Source: Sandaracinaceae bacterium
Lineage (GTDB): Bacteria > Myxococcota_A > Polyangia > Polyangiales > Sandaracinaceae
Direction of reading: 5' to 3'
NCBI GenBank assembly: GCA_020633195.1
Contig: JACKEC010000019.1
Location: forward strand, 248,001-312,000
Length of the DNA stretch: 64,000 bases
The notes under the pieces are model-generated. The model made no database searches. It worked only from the letters and a program-made list of their open reading frames with translations, and had not been told where the DNA came from. This document shows positions 7,752-17,006 of the stretch, in pieces. The position numbers were made by a program, and so were the translations under genes. Position 1 is the first letter of the stretch, and the number at the start of each line of letters is the position of its first letter.

Positions 7752-8204
7752 ATGCGTCGCTCGTTCTTGCTCGTGGTGGGGTTGCTGGTCTCGGCTTGCG
7801 GGAGCTCGTCGTCGAGCGCGGACGGAGGCACGGCGACCGACGCGGGAGGCGGGGGGTGTCCGTTCGCGCCGCCCGCGGAAGGCGACCCTTGCGACGTCGC
7901 GCAGGTGTGCGGGTACCTCGCGTGCGACGACGTGGGCGTCGTGCGCGCGACGTGTGATGGGACGAGCTTCCACGTCGCGACAGAGGCCTGCGCGCCGTTC
8001 GATTGTCGAGGGGACACCTGCGACGTCGGGCAGGTCTGCATCATCAACGTCGGCGGCGCGGTGATCCCGTTTTGCACGCTGCCGATGGCGGGGCCGCTCA
8101 CGTGTCAGACGGTGTGCGGAGGTCCGTGCGTGGCGATCGACGGGCCGGCCGATCCGCCGCTTCGCTTCCAGTGCAACACGTGCACGTCGGGGATGTGCCC
8201 CTGA
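7752..8204 (+). CDS. Cys-rich lipoprotein
   Basis: 150 residues. A type II signal peptide, M-R-R-S-F-L-L-V-V-G-L-L-V-S-A-C, ends in a lipobox with the acylated Cys about residue 16. A Ser/Asp/Gly-rich spacer containing D-A-G follows, then about 120 residues with a dozen or more cysteines, many in C-D-V-x-Q-V-C-type repeats, probably disulfide-bonded outside the cytoplasm. The GGGGAGG at 7741-7747 fixes the ATG at 7752. Expression probably depends on the sigma-54-type site upstream. No known domain was recognised. The following DUF1592-type lipoprotein may share its transcript. Confidence 0.8.
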   Translation: MRRSFLLVVGLLVSACGSSSSSADGGTATDAGGGGCPFAPPAEGDPCDVAQVCGYLACDDVGVVRATCDGTSFHVATEACAPFDCRGDTCDVGQVCIINVGGAVIPFCTLPMAGPLTCQTVCGGPCVAIDGPADPPLRFQCNTCTSGMCP

Positions 8205-8258
8205 CCTGGCGCGAGGCGGGTCGCTCGGATCGCGCGCGGGGCGGGTATGCTGTGCTGC

Positions 8259-10694
8259 ATGACCTGGGTGCGCGTCGTCGTCTGCGCCTCGATCGTCCTG
8301 TGCGGCTGCGATGGGGGCGGGCTCGAGCCGCTCCGGCCCCGCCCGGACGGCGGCTGGGTGGGGGACATCCCGCCGGGCTGCGAGGACGTGATCCCCGCGG
8401 CGCGCGTGTTCACGAACAACTGCGCGGTGAGCGGGGCGTGCCACGTGCCCGGCGGGCAGTACCCGGATCTGAGCCGCGCCGGGCTCGCGGGGATCATCGG
8501 CGCGCCGAGCGAGGGCACGCCGGGCCGGACGCTGGTGGTCCCGGACGACCCGGACGCGAGCTGGGTCTTCCACAAGATGAGCGGCACGCAGGGCTCCGAG
8601 GGCGGGCTGCTGATGCCGCTCGGGACCGACGAGCCGATCGACGACGTGGCCACCATCGAGGCCTGGATCCGCGCCGGCGCGCCGACGTCGTGCGAGGGCG
8701 AGCCGCCGCCGCCGCTGCTGCCCGTCGATCCGAACACGCTCGATCAGAGCGAGCTGTTCACGTGCACCACGCCGAGCCCGGGATCGGTCGCGCGCATCCG
8801 CCGCATCGAGCGCACGACCTGGACGCACTCGACGGGGAACACGCTCGGCTCCCTCGCGCACAGCAACCCCTTCTTCGCGCCCGAGGGCAGCTACACGACG
8901 TACTCGGACGGCGTCGGGATCGACCCGTCCACGCTCGACCTCTACACCCTCGTGCTGACGCAGGGCTCGGCGCTGTGGCGCGGCCGCGAGGCGTTCCCGC
9001 GGCTCTGGCCGGTCTACAGCGATCCCGAGATCCGCTGCGTCTTCGGCGACGCCGCGCCGAGCGACGAGTGCATCGACTACTACGTCGACAGCCTGCTCCG
9101 GCACGGCGTGCTCTTCCGGACTCCGTCCGACGGCGAGCGCAGCGAGCTGCGCGCGTTCCTCGTCGAGAACATCGCCGCCGAGGGCGGGGACGTGAGCCGC
9201 CGCTCGGACACGCTCACCCACGTCGCGTCGGCGGCCTGGCTGATGAGCGGCGCGCTCTTCCGGCCCGAGCTCGGGGAGCCGATCGACGGCGACCCCGACG
9301 GGCGTCGGCGGCTCACCGACGACGAGCTCGCGCTCTCGCTCGGGAACCTGCTCAGCACCCACCCGCCCGGGTCCGCGATGCGCACCACGACCGAGGACCG
9401 GCCGGGCGAGCCGGATCGCTCGATGCCCGAGCACGGCTGGCTCGGGCAGATCCGCCTGGCCGCCGACGACCACTCGATCCAGGAGCCGGACGTCATCCGG
9501 ACGCTGCTGCGGACCTACCGGGGCGGCATCGACGCGGAGCGCACGGACCTGCTGCTCGACATCGACGGCCGCGAGGTGCCCTCGCGCGGGGAGTACTGGC
9601 TCGCGTCGCGGATCCAGGGCTTCTTCCGCGAGTGGCTCGACTACGGGAGCGCGAACTCGGCGTTCAAGGACACGCCCACGGCGACCTCGGCGTACGAGGG
9701 GCACTCCCAGACGGCGTCGAGCTTCTCGAACCTGCAGCACGGCTACTACGGCTACGAGTCGCGCTTCATCGATCAGCTCGACGACACGATCGCGCGCGCC
9801 GTGATCGAGTCCGAGGCGAGCGGCGCCGACGTGTACCGCGCGCTCCTCACGACGCGGACGTGGCGGCTCCCCTCCAACCTGGCCTCCTCGAACGAGACGC
9901 CGTGCACCTCGGACGCCGACTGCGCGGCCGAGGCGAGCTACACGCGCTGCCAGGACGCCGCGGGGTTCTGCAGCTCGAGCATCAGCAACAGCGTGGCCGC
10001 GACGCAGCGGGTGTACGGGCTCACGACGAACGTGCCCGCGACCCAGGAGGGGCGCTGGGTGGAGATGCCCGACGGCCCGCGGTCCGGTGTCCTCACGCAC
10101 CCCGCGTGGCTGATCGCGCACGGCGGGAACTTCGAGGACGACGCGAGCGCCGTCCGCCGCGGGCGGTGGATCCGCGAGCACCTGTTCTGCGAGACCGTGC
10201 CGGGGCTCGACCTGGTCCGCGTCGAGGCGCAGCTGGTGCCGAGCGACCCGGCGCTGCGCGCCCGCGATCGCGTCGTCCAGAGCATCGAGACGGGCGACTC
10301 CTCCGCGACGTGCATGGGCTGTCACCGCCTGATGAACTCGCTCGGGATGCCCTTCGAGGTGTTCAACCACGCGGGCTTCGAGCGCGCGGACGACCACGGC
10401 CATCCGCCCGACGGCAGCAGCTCGATCACCCTCGCCCCCGATCCCTCGCTCCTCGGCGACGTCGAGGACGCGGCGGAGCTGTCGCAGATGCTCGCGGACT
10501 CGCCGTACGCGCGGCGATGCTTCGTCCGGCACGTGTTCCGCTACTTCATGGGGCGCGACGAGACGATGGCCGACGCGTGCACGCTCTCGCAGATGGAGGA
10601 CGCGTTCGCTGGCGGATCGTTCTTCGCGATGCTCGAGGCGCTCGCCACGAGCGACCCGTTCCTCTACCGCGTCATCGAGGGAGGTGCGCCGTGA
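8259..10694 (+). CDS. DUF1592/DUF1588/DUF1585-type secreted haem-motif lipoprotein
   Basis: 811 residues. The signal peptide ends in L-C-G-C (acylated Cys about residue 17). Near residues 55-62 a C-x5-C-H site resembles the cytochrome-like N-terminal module of this group. The central part (F-F-R-E-W-L-D-Y near the middle) matches DUF1592. Further on, R-R-G-R-W-I-R-E-H-L-F-C and C-M-G-C-H-R-L-M-N match DUF1588, and the end (C-F-V-R-H-V-F-R-Y) matches DUF1585. Such proteins are common in Planctomycetes and myxobacteria, usually beside a DUF1552 protein; their biochemical role is not established. The stop overlaps the ATG of the DUF1552 gene by ATGA. An in-frame ATG at 8247 is possible; the one at 8259 gives the more typical signal peptide. 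Confidence 0.85.
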   Translation: MTWVRVVVCASIVLCGCDGGGLEPLRPRPDGGWVGDIPPGCEDVIPAARVFTNNCAVSGACHVPGGQYPDLSRAGLAGIIGAPSEGTPGRTLVVPDDPDASWVFHKMSGTQGSEGGLLMPLGTDEPIDDVATIEAWIRAGAPTSCEGEPPPPLLPVDPNTLDQSELFTCTTPSPGSVARIRRIERTTWTHSTGNTLGSLAHSNPFFAPEGSYTTYSDGVGIDPSTLDLYTLVLTQGSALWRGREAFPRLWPVYSDPEIRCVFGDAAPSDECIDYYVDSLLRHGVLFRTPSDGERSELRAFLVENIAAEGGDVSRRSDTLTHVASAAWLMSGALFRPELGEPIDGDPDGRRRLTDDELALSLGNLLSTHPPGSAMRTTTEDRPGEPDRSMPEHGWLGQIRLAADDHSIQEPDVIRTLLRTYRGGIDAERTDLLLDIDGREVPSRGEYWLASRIQGFFREWLDYGSANSAFKDTPTATSAYEGHSQTASSFSNLQHGYYGYESRFIDQLDDTIARAVIESEASGADVYRALLTTRTWRLPSNLASSNETPCTSDADCAAEASYTRCQDAAGFCSSSISNSVAATQRVYGLTTNVPATQEGRWVEMPDGPRSGVLTHPAWLIAHGGNFEDDASAVRRGRWIREHLFCETVPGLDLVRVEAQLVPSDPALRARDRVVQSIETGDSSATCMGCHRLMNSLGMPFEVFNHAGFERADDHGHPPDGSSSITLAPDPSLLGDVEDAAELSQMLADSPYARRCFVRHVFRYFMGRDETMADACTLSQMEDAFAGGSFFAMLEALATSDPFLYRVIEGGAP

Positions 10695-12118
10695 TGCGCC
10701 GCCGAACGTTCCTGCGAGGGCTCGGCCTCGGGGCTGGCGCCGCGCTCCTCGCGCCGCTCGTCTCGCGCATCGCGAGCGCGGGCGAGGGGGTGCCCTGCCG
10801 CTTCGTCTTCGTGGTGGAGGGCAACTGCTTCGAGCCCATCACGATGCTCGGCGCGCCGGCGCGCGCGGCGATCGACGCGACGACCGCCGCGCCCCTCGAC
10901 ACCCAGCGCTGGTGGTACCGGAGCTACCGCCACGACGCCCCGCTGATGGTCGGCGGCGGGCTCGAGACGGCGCCCGCGCTCGGGCCCCTCGCCCTCGACG
11001 CGGCCGTCGCCGAGCAGGCGGGGGTCGTGTTCGGGCTCTCGTCGCGCATCGTCGGCGGCGGGCACTCGGCCATGCACGGCGTCTTGTCATCGGCGCGCAC
11101 GATCTCCGGGGTGCCCGGCGGCCAGACGTTCGACGCGTACCTCGGCGCGCTGCCGCAGGTCCGCGGAGAGACGCCCTTCGACGCGGTGCGGCTCGGCGTC
11201 TCGCCGGGGAACGATCCCCTCGACTTCGGCACGTGCGCGTACGCCGAAGGCCGCGGCGCGCCGCTGATGCTGAACCCCGCCGCCGCCTACGACGCGCTCT
11301 TCGGCTCCGTCGGCAGCGCGTCCGGCCGCGAGGCCTTCGGTCGCAAGCGCTCCCTCCTCGACTTCGCCGGGGCGGACGTCACCCGCGCGCTCGCGGCGTT
11401 CCCCGGCAACTCGCGCGAGCGGGCCAAGCTCGAGTCCTACCTCGCCTCCGTCGAGGAGCTCACGCGGCGCCACGAGCGCCTGGTCCTGCTCGAGCCGCAG
11501 CTCGAGGCGAACCGACCGACCGCGCCCGACGCCAACCCGCTCTTCACGAGCCCCGACCCGCTCGACCGATTCCGCGCCCACCTGCAGCTGACGGCGGCGG
11601 CGCTCAAGGGCGAGCTGACCCACGTGGCGGTGGTCGGCTGCGGGACCGGGGGGAACTTCGGCCTCACGTACACGTCGGTGAGCCCCGACGTCGGGCGGCA
11701 CGACATGCATCACGGATCGGCTCGCGACCCGGAGCTGCTGCGCCGCATCCACGAGGTCACGCGCCTGCAGGTCGAGGCGATCGTGACCCACCTCGCGGGC
11801 GAGCTCGCCGCGACGCCCGAGGCGGGCGCCGATGGATCGATGCTCGACCACACGGTGATCGTGTTCATCGGCGACAACGGCGAGCAGCACCACTCGACCG
11901 CGTCCGAGTTCCCCATCCTCCTCATCGGCGGGCGCCGGCTCGGGCTCGCCACCGGCGGGCGCACGATCGTCTACCCCGGCATGTCGTCGGACGGGCACCG
12001 GCAGGTCTCCAACGTGTGGAACACGATCGGCCACCTCGTCGGCGAGCCCCTCGACGAGTTCGGCCGCGAGGGCCCGTCCCGCCGCGCGCCCGGCCCGCTC
12101 GGCGAGCTGATGGGCTGA
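10694..12118 (+). CDS. DUF1552 (HxxSHH-type) secreted protein with Tat-like signal
   Basis: 474 residues. It begins M-R-R-R-T-F-L-R-G-L-G-L-G, a twin-arginine signal, with a likely cleavage after A-S-A around residue 29. The conserved His cluster reads G-R-H-D-M-H-H-G-S, the pattern for which the family is named. The body contains P-N-G-E-type metal-site-like stretches such as F-I-G-D-N-G-E near the C-terminus, which resembles sulfatase/phosphatase-like folds. Exported folded, so a metal or other cofactor may be loaded in the cytoplasm. It is translationally coupled to the DUF1592-type gene, the usual genomic partner. Substrate unknown. Confidence 0.85.
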   Translation: MRRRTFLRGLGLGAGAALLAPLVSRIASAGEGVPCRFVFVVEGNCFEPITMLGAPARAAIDATTAAPLDTQRWWYRSYRHDAPLMVGGGLETAPALGPLALDAAVAEQAGVVFGLSSRIVGGGHSAMHGVLSSARTISGVPGGQTFDAYLGALPQVRGETPFDAVRLGVSPGNDPLDFGTCAYAEGRGAPLMLNPAAAYDALFGSVGSASGREAFGRKRSLLDFAGADVTRALAAFPGNSRERAKLESYLASVEELTRRHERLVLLEPQLEANRPTAPDANPLFTSPDPLDRFRAHLQLTAAALKGELTHVAVVGCGTGGNFGLTYTSVSPDVGRHDMHHGSARDPELLRRIHEVTRLQVEAIVTHLAGELAATPEAGADGSMLDHTVIVFIGDNGEQHHSTASEFPILLIGGRRLGLATGGRTIVYPGMSSDGHRQVSNVWNTIGHLVGEPLDEFGREGPSRRAPGPLGELMG

Positions 12119-12134
12119 CTGAAGAACGGAGCCC

Positions 12135-14228
12135 TCACGGGTCGAGGAGCTCGATCGGCGCGGGCGACGCGGCGGCGTAGCGCTCGGCGAGCTCGGCGCT
12201 CGTGGCGACTACTTCGTCGACGCGGACGCCCTCGGCGGCGAGCGCCTCGAGGGTGGCCTCGAACGCGTCCGCGGTCGCGGGCGACAAGACCACGCGCGCC
12301 GATCGCTCGACGCCCGCCGCGGCGAGGCGGTCGAGCCCGCGCCGGAAGGCTTCGAACGTGCCGGGGCCGAAGACCGCCTCGTGAGGCGCCGCCGCCATCG
12401 CGTGCACCTCGCACGTCACGCTGACGAGGCCGGCGTCCTTCGCCGCCTCCGCGAGGCCCTCGGCCGCGAAGGGGTAGACGGGGCTGCGCATCGCGACCCA
12501 CTCGACGACGGCGTTCGCGCGCCGGACGACGTCGAGGAACGCGGGGTGCTCGGCGGGAGCGCCGCCGAGGAGGTAGACGCTCTTGGCGCGGACCTTCTCC
12601 GCGTAGGCCACGCGATCGTAGAGCTCGTGGGGGGGGACGCCGCCCGGCACCAGGCGATGGAGGCGCGCGTGGAACGGCGAGCGCACGCTCGCGGCGCCGC
12701 CGAGCTCGATCCCGACGGTGTGCGGTCGCGAGCACGTCTCCTCGACGTCGCTCCGGGTGCGGGCCGCGAACGCGGCGATCACCGGGTCGCCCGCGTGCTC
12801 GGCCTCGAGCCGCGCGAGGTTCTCGAGGTAGCCGGTGAACGTCTCCGGCGTCGGCGCGGTGGCGCGGAACGGGTTGCGGGGCGCGGGCTCGTCGGGGTCG
12901 GTCATGTGGAAGCCGACCGCGAAGCGCGAGAACACGAAGCGCGCGCCGGCCCGGTGCAGCCGGTAGCCGAGGTCGATGTCCTCGAGGCCCCAGCCGACGA
13001 AGCCCTTCGCGAAGCCGCCGACGCGCTCGAAGAGGGCGCGGGGCAACGAGAGGTTCCCCGTGTAGGTGAGCGCCCACGGGTCGTCGAGCCACTCGGGGTG
13101 ATCGAGGCACGCGCGCAGGGTGGGCTCGCGCGAGCGGTCCGGGATGACGCGGAGCCGGTCCACGTCCGCGCGGCGCACCTCGTCGAGGGTGTGGACGTGG
13201 CCGAGGTCGTGGAGGTTGTAGCCGGACAGGTAGCCGAGGAGCACCGCGTCGGGCACGTGCCGGTGGACCCAGTCGAGGTGCCAGAGGTGCTCGTGGCCCA
13301 CCGCGACGTCCGCGTCGAGGAACGCGAGCACGTCGTGCTTCGCCTCGTCCGCGCCGCGCTGACGCGCCTGGCCCGCGCGGAACGCGGCGTCACCCTGACG
13401 TACGCAACGCACGTTGTCGGGCATGTCCTCGAAGATCGGGGACAGGTCGTCGCGCGAGCCGTCGTCGACGACGATCACCTCGTAGCGATCCTCGGGGTAG
13501 TGCTGCGACGCGAGCCGGGTGACGACCTCGCTGAGCATGTAGACGCGATCGAACGCGGGCACGACCACGCTGAACGAGGTCGGGGTGTCGGCGAGCGACG
13601 GCTCGGGCGGCTCGCCCTCGACGCGCGGGACGCGGAGCGGGTCGCCGTCCCACGCGGTGCTCCCGCGCACGGTGAAGGCGGCCGCGTAGCCCGCGGCGCC
13701 GACCGCGTCGCGCGCGGCGTCGGGCGCCTCGCCGTACGGGTAAGCGAAGAGCGCCGGCGCCTCGCCGAGCTCGCGCGCCATCACCTCGCGCGAGCGCGCG
13801 CACTCGTCGAGCAGCCGCGCTCGGTACGCGGCGTCGTCCTCGTCGTAGAGGCGCCAGCCCATGCGCGGGTGGCTCACCGAGTGCGACCCGAGCGTCCAGC
13901 CGAGGTCCCGCAGCGCGCGCAGGCCGTCCCAGTCGAGCAGCTCGCGCGAGGTGCCGACGTAGGCGGTGGGCACGAACAGCGTCGCGGGCACCCCGAGCCG
14001 CGCGAGCAGGGGCGCGGCGTGCTCCAGGATCGAGGCGTGCGCGTCGTCGAACGAGACCGTGAACGTGTCCTCCGCGGGGGCGCCGCCGACGTACGCGTCG
14101 AGGCTCACCGCGCGTCGGGTCGCGCGCTCGCGCTCGACGATCCGCTCGAGCTCCCCGACCTCGATCGTCATGCGACGCGTCGTCGGGCCGGCGCACACGT
14201 AGTGGAAGTAGAGGTTGTTCGCGGTCAC
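12135..14228 (-). CDS. polysaccharide deacetylase - GT2 - Cys-less radical-SAM-like fusion
   Basis: 697 residues in three parts. Residues 1-210 are a NodB-type deacetylase: F-D-D-A-H at 60-64 and S-H-S-V-S-H at 115-120 supply the Asp/His metal site. Residues about 218-490 are a family 2 glycosyltransferase (V-V-V-P-A-F-D-R, V-V-D-D-G-S, F-L-D-A-D-V, G-W-G-L-E-D). Residues about 500-697 look like a half barrel with the radical SAM layout: a G-I-E-L strand, then V-Y-L-L-G-G-A-P-A-E-H-P matching the G-G-E-P...H-P segment, but with no CxxxCxxC motif. The GTG start overlaps the ABC transporter stop by 4 bases, so glycan modification and export are probably coupled. The deacetylase could act on an acetylated glycan. 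Domain limits are by eye. Confidence 0.8.
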   Translation of the reverse strand: MTANNLYFHYVCAGPTTRRMTIEVGELERIVERERATRRAVSLDAYVGGAPAEDTFTVSFDDAHASILEHAAPLLARLGVPATLFVPTAYVGTSRELLDWDGLRALRDLGWTLGSHSVSHPRMGWRLYDEDDAAYRARLLDECARSREVMARELGEAPALFAYPYGEAPDAARDAVGAAGYAAAFTVRGSTAWDGDPLRVPRVEGEPPEPSLADTPTSFSVVVPAFDRVYMLSEVVTRLASQHYPEDRYEVIVVDDGSRDDLSPIFEDMPDNVRCVRQGDAAFRAGQARQRGADEAKHDVLAFLDADVAVGHEHLWHLDWVHRHVPDAVLLGYLSGYNLHDLGHVHTLDEVRRADVDRLRVIPDRSREPTLRACLDHPEWLDDPWALTYTGNLSLPRALFERVGGFAKGFVGWGLEDIDLGYRLHRAGARFVFSRFAVGFHMTDPDEPAPRNPFRATAPTPETFTGYLENLARLEAEHAGDPVIAAFAARTRSDVEETCSRPHTVGIELGGAASVRSPFHARLHRLVPGGVPPHELYDRVAYAEKVRAKSVYLLGGAPAEHPAFLDVVRRANAVVEWVAMRSPVYPFAAEGLAEAAKDAGLVSVTCEVHAMAAAPHEAVFGPGTFEAFRRGLDRLAAAGVERSARVVLSPATADAFEATLEALAAEGVRVDEVVATSAELAERYAAASPAPIELLDP

Positions 14229-16069
14229 GCGCTCGGCCCCCCCGCTTCGAGGTAGCCCTCGGCCTGGAGGCCCCACATCCGCGCGTAGAGCCCGTCGTTG
14301 GCGATGAGCTCGTTGTGCGTGCCGGTCTCCACGATGCGCCCGCCCTCGAGGACGACGATGCGGTCGGCCATGCGCACCGTGCTGAAGCGGTGCGTGATCA
14401 AGATCGCCGTCGCGCCCTGCTTGAGCTCGGCGAAGCGCTCGAAGATCTCGTGCTCGCCCTCCGCGTCGATCGAGGCGGTCGGCTCGTCGAGGACGAGGAT
14501 CCGGCTCCGCCGCATGAACGCGCGCGCGAGCGCCATGCGCTGCCACTGGCCGACCGAGAGCTGCTCGCCGCCGAACCAGCGCCCGAGCATCGAGTCGTAG
14601 CCCCGCGGCAGCGCCTCGATGAGCTCGTCGGCGCCGGCCTGCTTCGCCGCCTCCTCCACGACGTCGCGGTCCTTCATCGCCGGCAGCCACCCGATGCCGA
14701 TGTTGTCGGCCGCGGTGAAGTGGTAGTGGACGAAGTCCTGGAAGAGGACGCCGATGCGCCGCCGCACCTCGCCCTTGTCGAGCGTCGCGATGTCGTCGTC
14801 GCCGATGAGGATGCGCCCGCGGTCGAGGTCGTAGAGGCCCGCGAGCAGCTTCACGAGCGTGGTCTTGCCCGCGCCGTTCGGGCCGACGAGCGCGATCGTG
14901 GAGCCCGGCTCGATCTCGAGGTCGATGCCGTCGAGCGCGGGGCGCTCGGAGCCGGGGTAGTCGAAGCCCACGCCCTCGAAGCGGATCCGCGGCCCCGTCG
15001 CGTCCGGCGGCGGGCCGGTGCCCGGGCCCTGCGTCGCGACGTCGTCGTCCTCGATCCCGAGGTAGTCGAAGAGGTTCTGGATGTAGAGGTTGTCCTCGTA
15101 GGCGCCCGCGATGCTGCTCATCGCGCTCCGGAAGGCGTCTTGCCCCTGGCGGAAGACGCCGAGGTAGAGCGTCATCGAGCCCAGGGTGATCGCGCCGATC
15201 GCGGTCTGGCCGACGATGACCACGTAGATCGCGTAGAAGACGCCCACGCTGACCATCCCGAGGAGCGTCACCGCGAGGCCGCGGTTGCGCGCGAACGCCT
15301 GGTCCTCGGCGTAGAACTTCTCGTGCAGGTCGCGGTGCCGGCCGAGCAGCATCGGGCCGAGCGCGAAGAGCTTCACCTCCTTGACGTAGTAGTCGCTCGT
15401 CAAGAGCTGTTGCAGGTAGTGAGCCTGCCGCTCGTCCTGCGTCCGGCGCGCCTTGATCGCGTACTGGTCCGCCGCGAAGCGGACCTCGGCGAGGAACGGC
15501 AGCCCCGCGAGGCTCAGCGCGAGCACCGCCCAGAGGCTGAACTGCGCGAGCAGGAGCGCGAAGCCGACGAGCGTCACCACGTTGCGCCCGAGGCGCAGCC
15601 CGTTGGTGATCATCTCGAGCGGCCGCCAGCTCGACTCCTTCCGGGCGCGCTCGAGCACGTCCATGAACTGCGGGTCCTCGAAGTGCCGGACGCTCAGCCG
15701 CAGCGCCTTCTCGAAGATGATCACGTCGATGTGGAGCGCGAGGCGCGCGCGCAGGAGCTGCGCCGTGTAGCCGAGGTACTGCCCGCTCGTGTGGGTGCCG
15801 AGGATCAGCGCGAGCTCCACCGCGACCCACTTCAGCGTCGGCCCGAGCGGGTGCGTCGGCGCCGCCATCGCGGCCACCACCGCGTCGACGATCTCCTTGC
15901 CCACCCACGCGATGAACACCGGCAACAGCGCGTTGAGCACCGACACGAGCACGAAGCGCACGGTGAGCCCGCGCTCCACCCGGAACGCGAGCGCGACCGC
16001 CCGGCGCACGTTCTCGACGAGCAGGCGCACCTGTCGGATCGTGGATCTCGGGGGCTCACGAACCGCCAT
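14225..16069 (-). CDS. ABC exporter with fused membrane and ATPase domains
   Basis: 614 residues. The N-terminal half (about 1-340) is a six-helix type IV exporter membrane domain. The C-terminal half is a complete ATPase: Walker A G-P-N-G-A-G-K-T-T at 396-404, signature L-S-V-G-Q at 504-508, Walker B L-V-L-D-E-P at 525-530 and the H-loop His near 560. A half-transporter that should work as a dimer in the inner membrane. Its stop overlaps the start of the deacetylase-GT2 fusion (GTGA), which suggests its cargo is a lipid-linked glycan, a modified peptide or a similar product of that enzyme. It is also on the same strand and in the same general region as the radical SAM cluster at 1-7660, so export of that cluster's product is possible but unproven. 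Confidence 0.9.
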   Translation of the reverse strand: MAVREPPRSTIRQVRLLVENVRRAVALAFRVERGLTVRFVLVSVLNALLPVFIAWVGKEIVDAVVAAMAAPTHPLGPTLKWVAVELALILGTHTSGQYLGYTAQLLRARLALHIDVIIFEKALRLSVRHFEDPQFMDVLERARKESSWRPLEMITNGLRLGRNVVTLVGFALLLAQFSLWAVLALSLAGLPFLAEVRFAADQYAIKARRTQDERQAHYLQQLLTSDYYVKEVKLFALGPMLLGRHRDLHEKFYAEDQAFARNRGLAVTLLGMVSVGVFYAIYVVIVGQTAIGAITLGSMTLYLGVFRQGQDAFRSAMSSIAGAYEDNLYIQNLFDYLGIEDDDVATQGPGTGPPPDATGPRIRFEGVGFDYPGSERPALDGIDLEIEPGSTIALVGPNGAGKTTLVKLLAGLYDLDRGRILIGDDDIATLDKGEVRRRIGVLFQDFVHYHFTAADNIGIGWLPAMKDRDVVEEAAKQAGADELIEALPRGYDSMLGRWFGGEQLSVGQWQRMALARAFMRRSRILVLDEPTASIDAEGEHEIFERFAELKQGATAILITHRFSTVRMADRIVVLEGGRIVETGTHNELIANDGLYARMWGLQAEGYLEAGGPSA

Positions 16070-16125
16070 CGCGGGGGAGTTGAACCCGCGCGGTCACGGG
16101 CCGCAAGGCTCGAGAGGGTCGATCG

Positions 16126-16962
16126 CTAGCGCCGCGGCTGGCGTCGGGCGATGACGAGATAGGCCGCGCCCGCGGCGACGCCCACGACCGCGCCGTAGCA
16201 GAGCCCCGCCACCAGGTAGTCCATGTCTCCGGCGATCTGCCACGCGGCCGTCCCCGCGCCGACGAGCGCGACCGCGACGGCGAAGGCGGCGAGGAAGACC
16301 TTCCGCATCGCGCGGCGACGCGCCGCGGGATCGTCGGGCATCGTCTCCCAGCGCTCGGAGTACGGCGACGGTAGCTGCGCGACGAGCGCCTCCTCGCGCT
16401 CCGGGCGGACGAGCAGCCCACCCATCGGGCTCCACCGCCAGCTCTCGTCCAGGACGAAGCCGCCCTTCGCCTGCGCCGTCGCGAGGAGCTGCTCGCCGGA
16501 GTCGGGCAGCTCGACCATCACGGTCCGGATGACGCGGAGCGTGAGCAGGCCGACGAGGAGCCGAGCCACCCCATGCAGCGACGGGCCCGTCGGGAGGAAC
16601 GCGGTGACGCCTCCCGCCATCACGACCATCCCCTTCTGCGAATACCACCCACGAACGTGCGTCGCCTCGACCGCGAGGCGTGGGACCGGTGTGCCCCGCT
16701 GCGCTCCCGTCGCGCGGGGCGGTCCGGCCAGCGCGAGGGGCACCGCTCCGCGCGCCTTCGCCCGACGGATGCGCACGACCTGCGCGACCTGCCAGCTGGC
16801 CCCGACCGCCGCGAGCACCGCCAGCGCGCCCGCCGTCCAGTCCTTCAGCTCCAGCGCGAGCCAGCCGAACAGCACCATCGCGCCGAGCTGCGCGACCGCG
16901 AGCGCGCCCGCGAGGACGTCCGCCCACGGCGCGACGAGCCTCCTGATCCAGCTCAGCCCCAT
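16126..16962 (-). CDS. hypothetical membrane protein, four predicted helices
   Basis: 278 residues. Two hydrophobic helices near residues 13-35 and 41-62 are followed by a soluble region of about 140 residues containing G-W-Y-S-Q-K-G and W-R-W-S-P-M-G-G, and two more helices at about 222-270. Ends in a basic tail. The soluble part probably faces the cytoplasm. No family recognised. ATG at 16962 leads directly into a basic, Trp-containing N-terminus. It lies between the ABC exporter and the RCC1 lipoprotein on the same strand with short gaps. Confidence 0.75.
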   Translation of the reverse strand: MGLSWIRRLVAPWADVLAGALAVAQLGAMVLFGWLALELKDWTAGALAVLAAVGASWQVAQVVRIRRAKARGAVPLALAGPPRATGAQRGTPVPRLAVEATHVRGWYSQKGMVVMAGGVTAFLPTGPSLHGVARLLVGLLTLRVIRTVMVELPDSGEQLLATAQAKGGFVLDESWRWSPMGGLLVRPEREEALVAQLPSPYSERWETMPDDPAARRRAMRKVFLAAFAVAVALVGAGTAAWQIAGDMDYLVAGLCYGAVVGVAAGAAYLVIARRQPRR

Positions 16963-17006
16963 CGCGGGTCAGCCATACCCTCCGCGGCTCGCGCGGGGAA
17001 GCGGGA

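Noticed and set aside
4166..7957. A 1263-codon plus-strand frame opposite the radical SAM genes
   Set aside because: Antisense shadow typical of high-GC DNA; no motifs.
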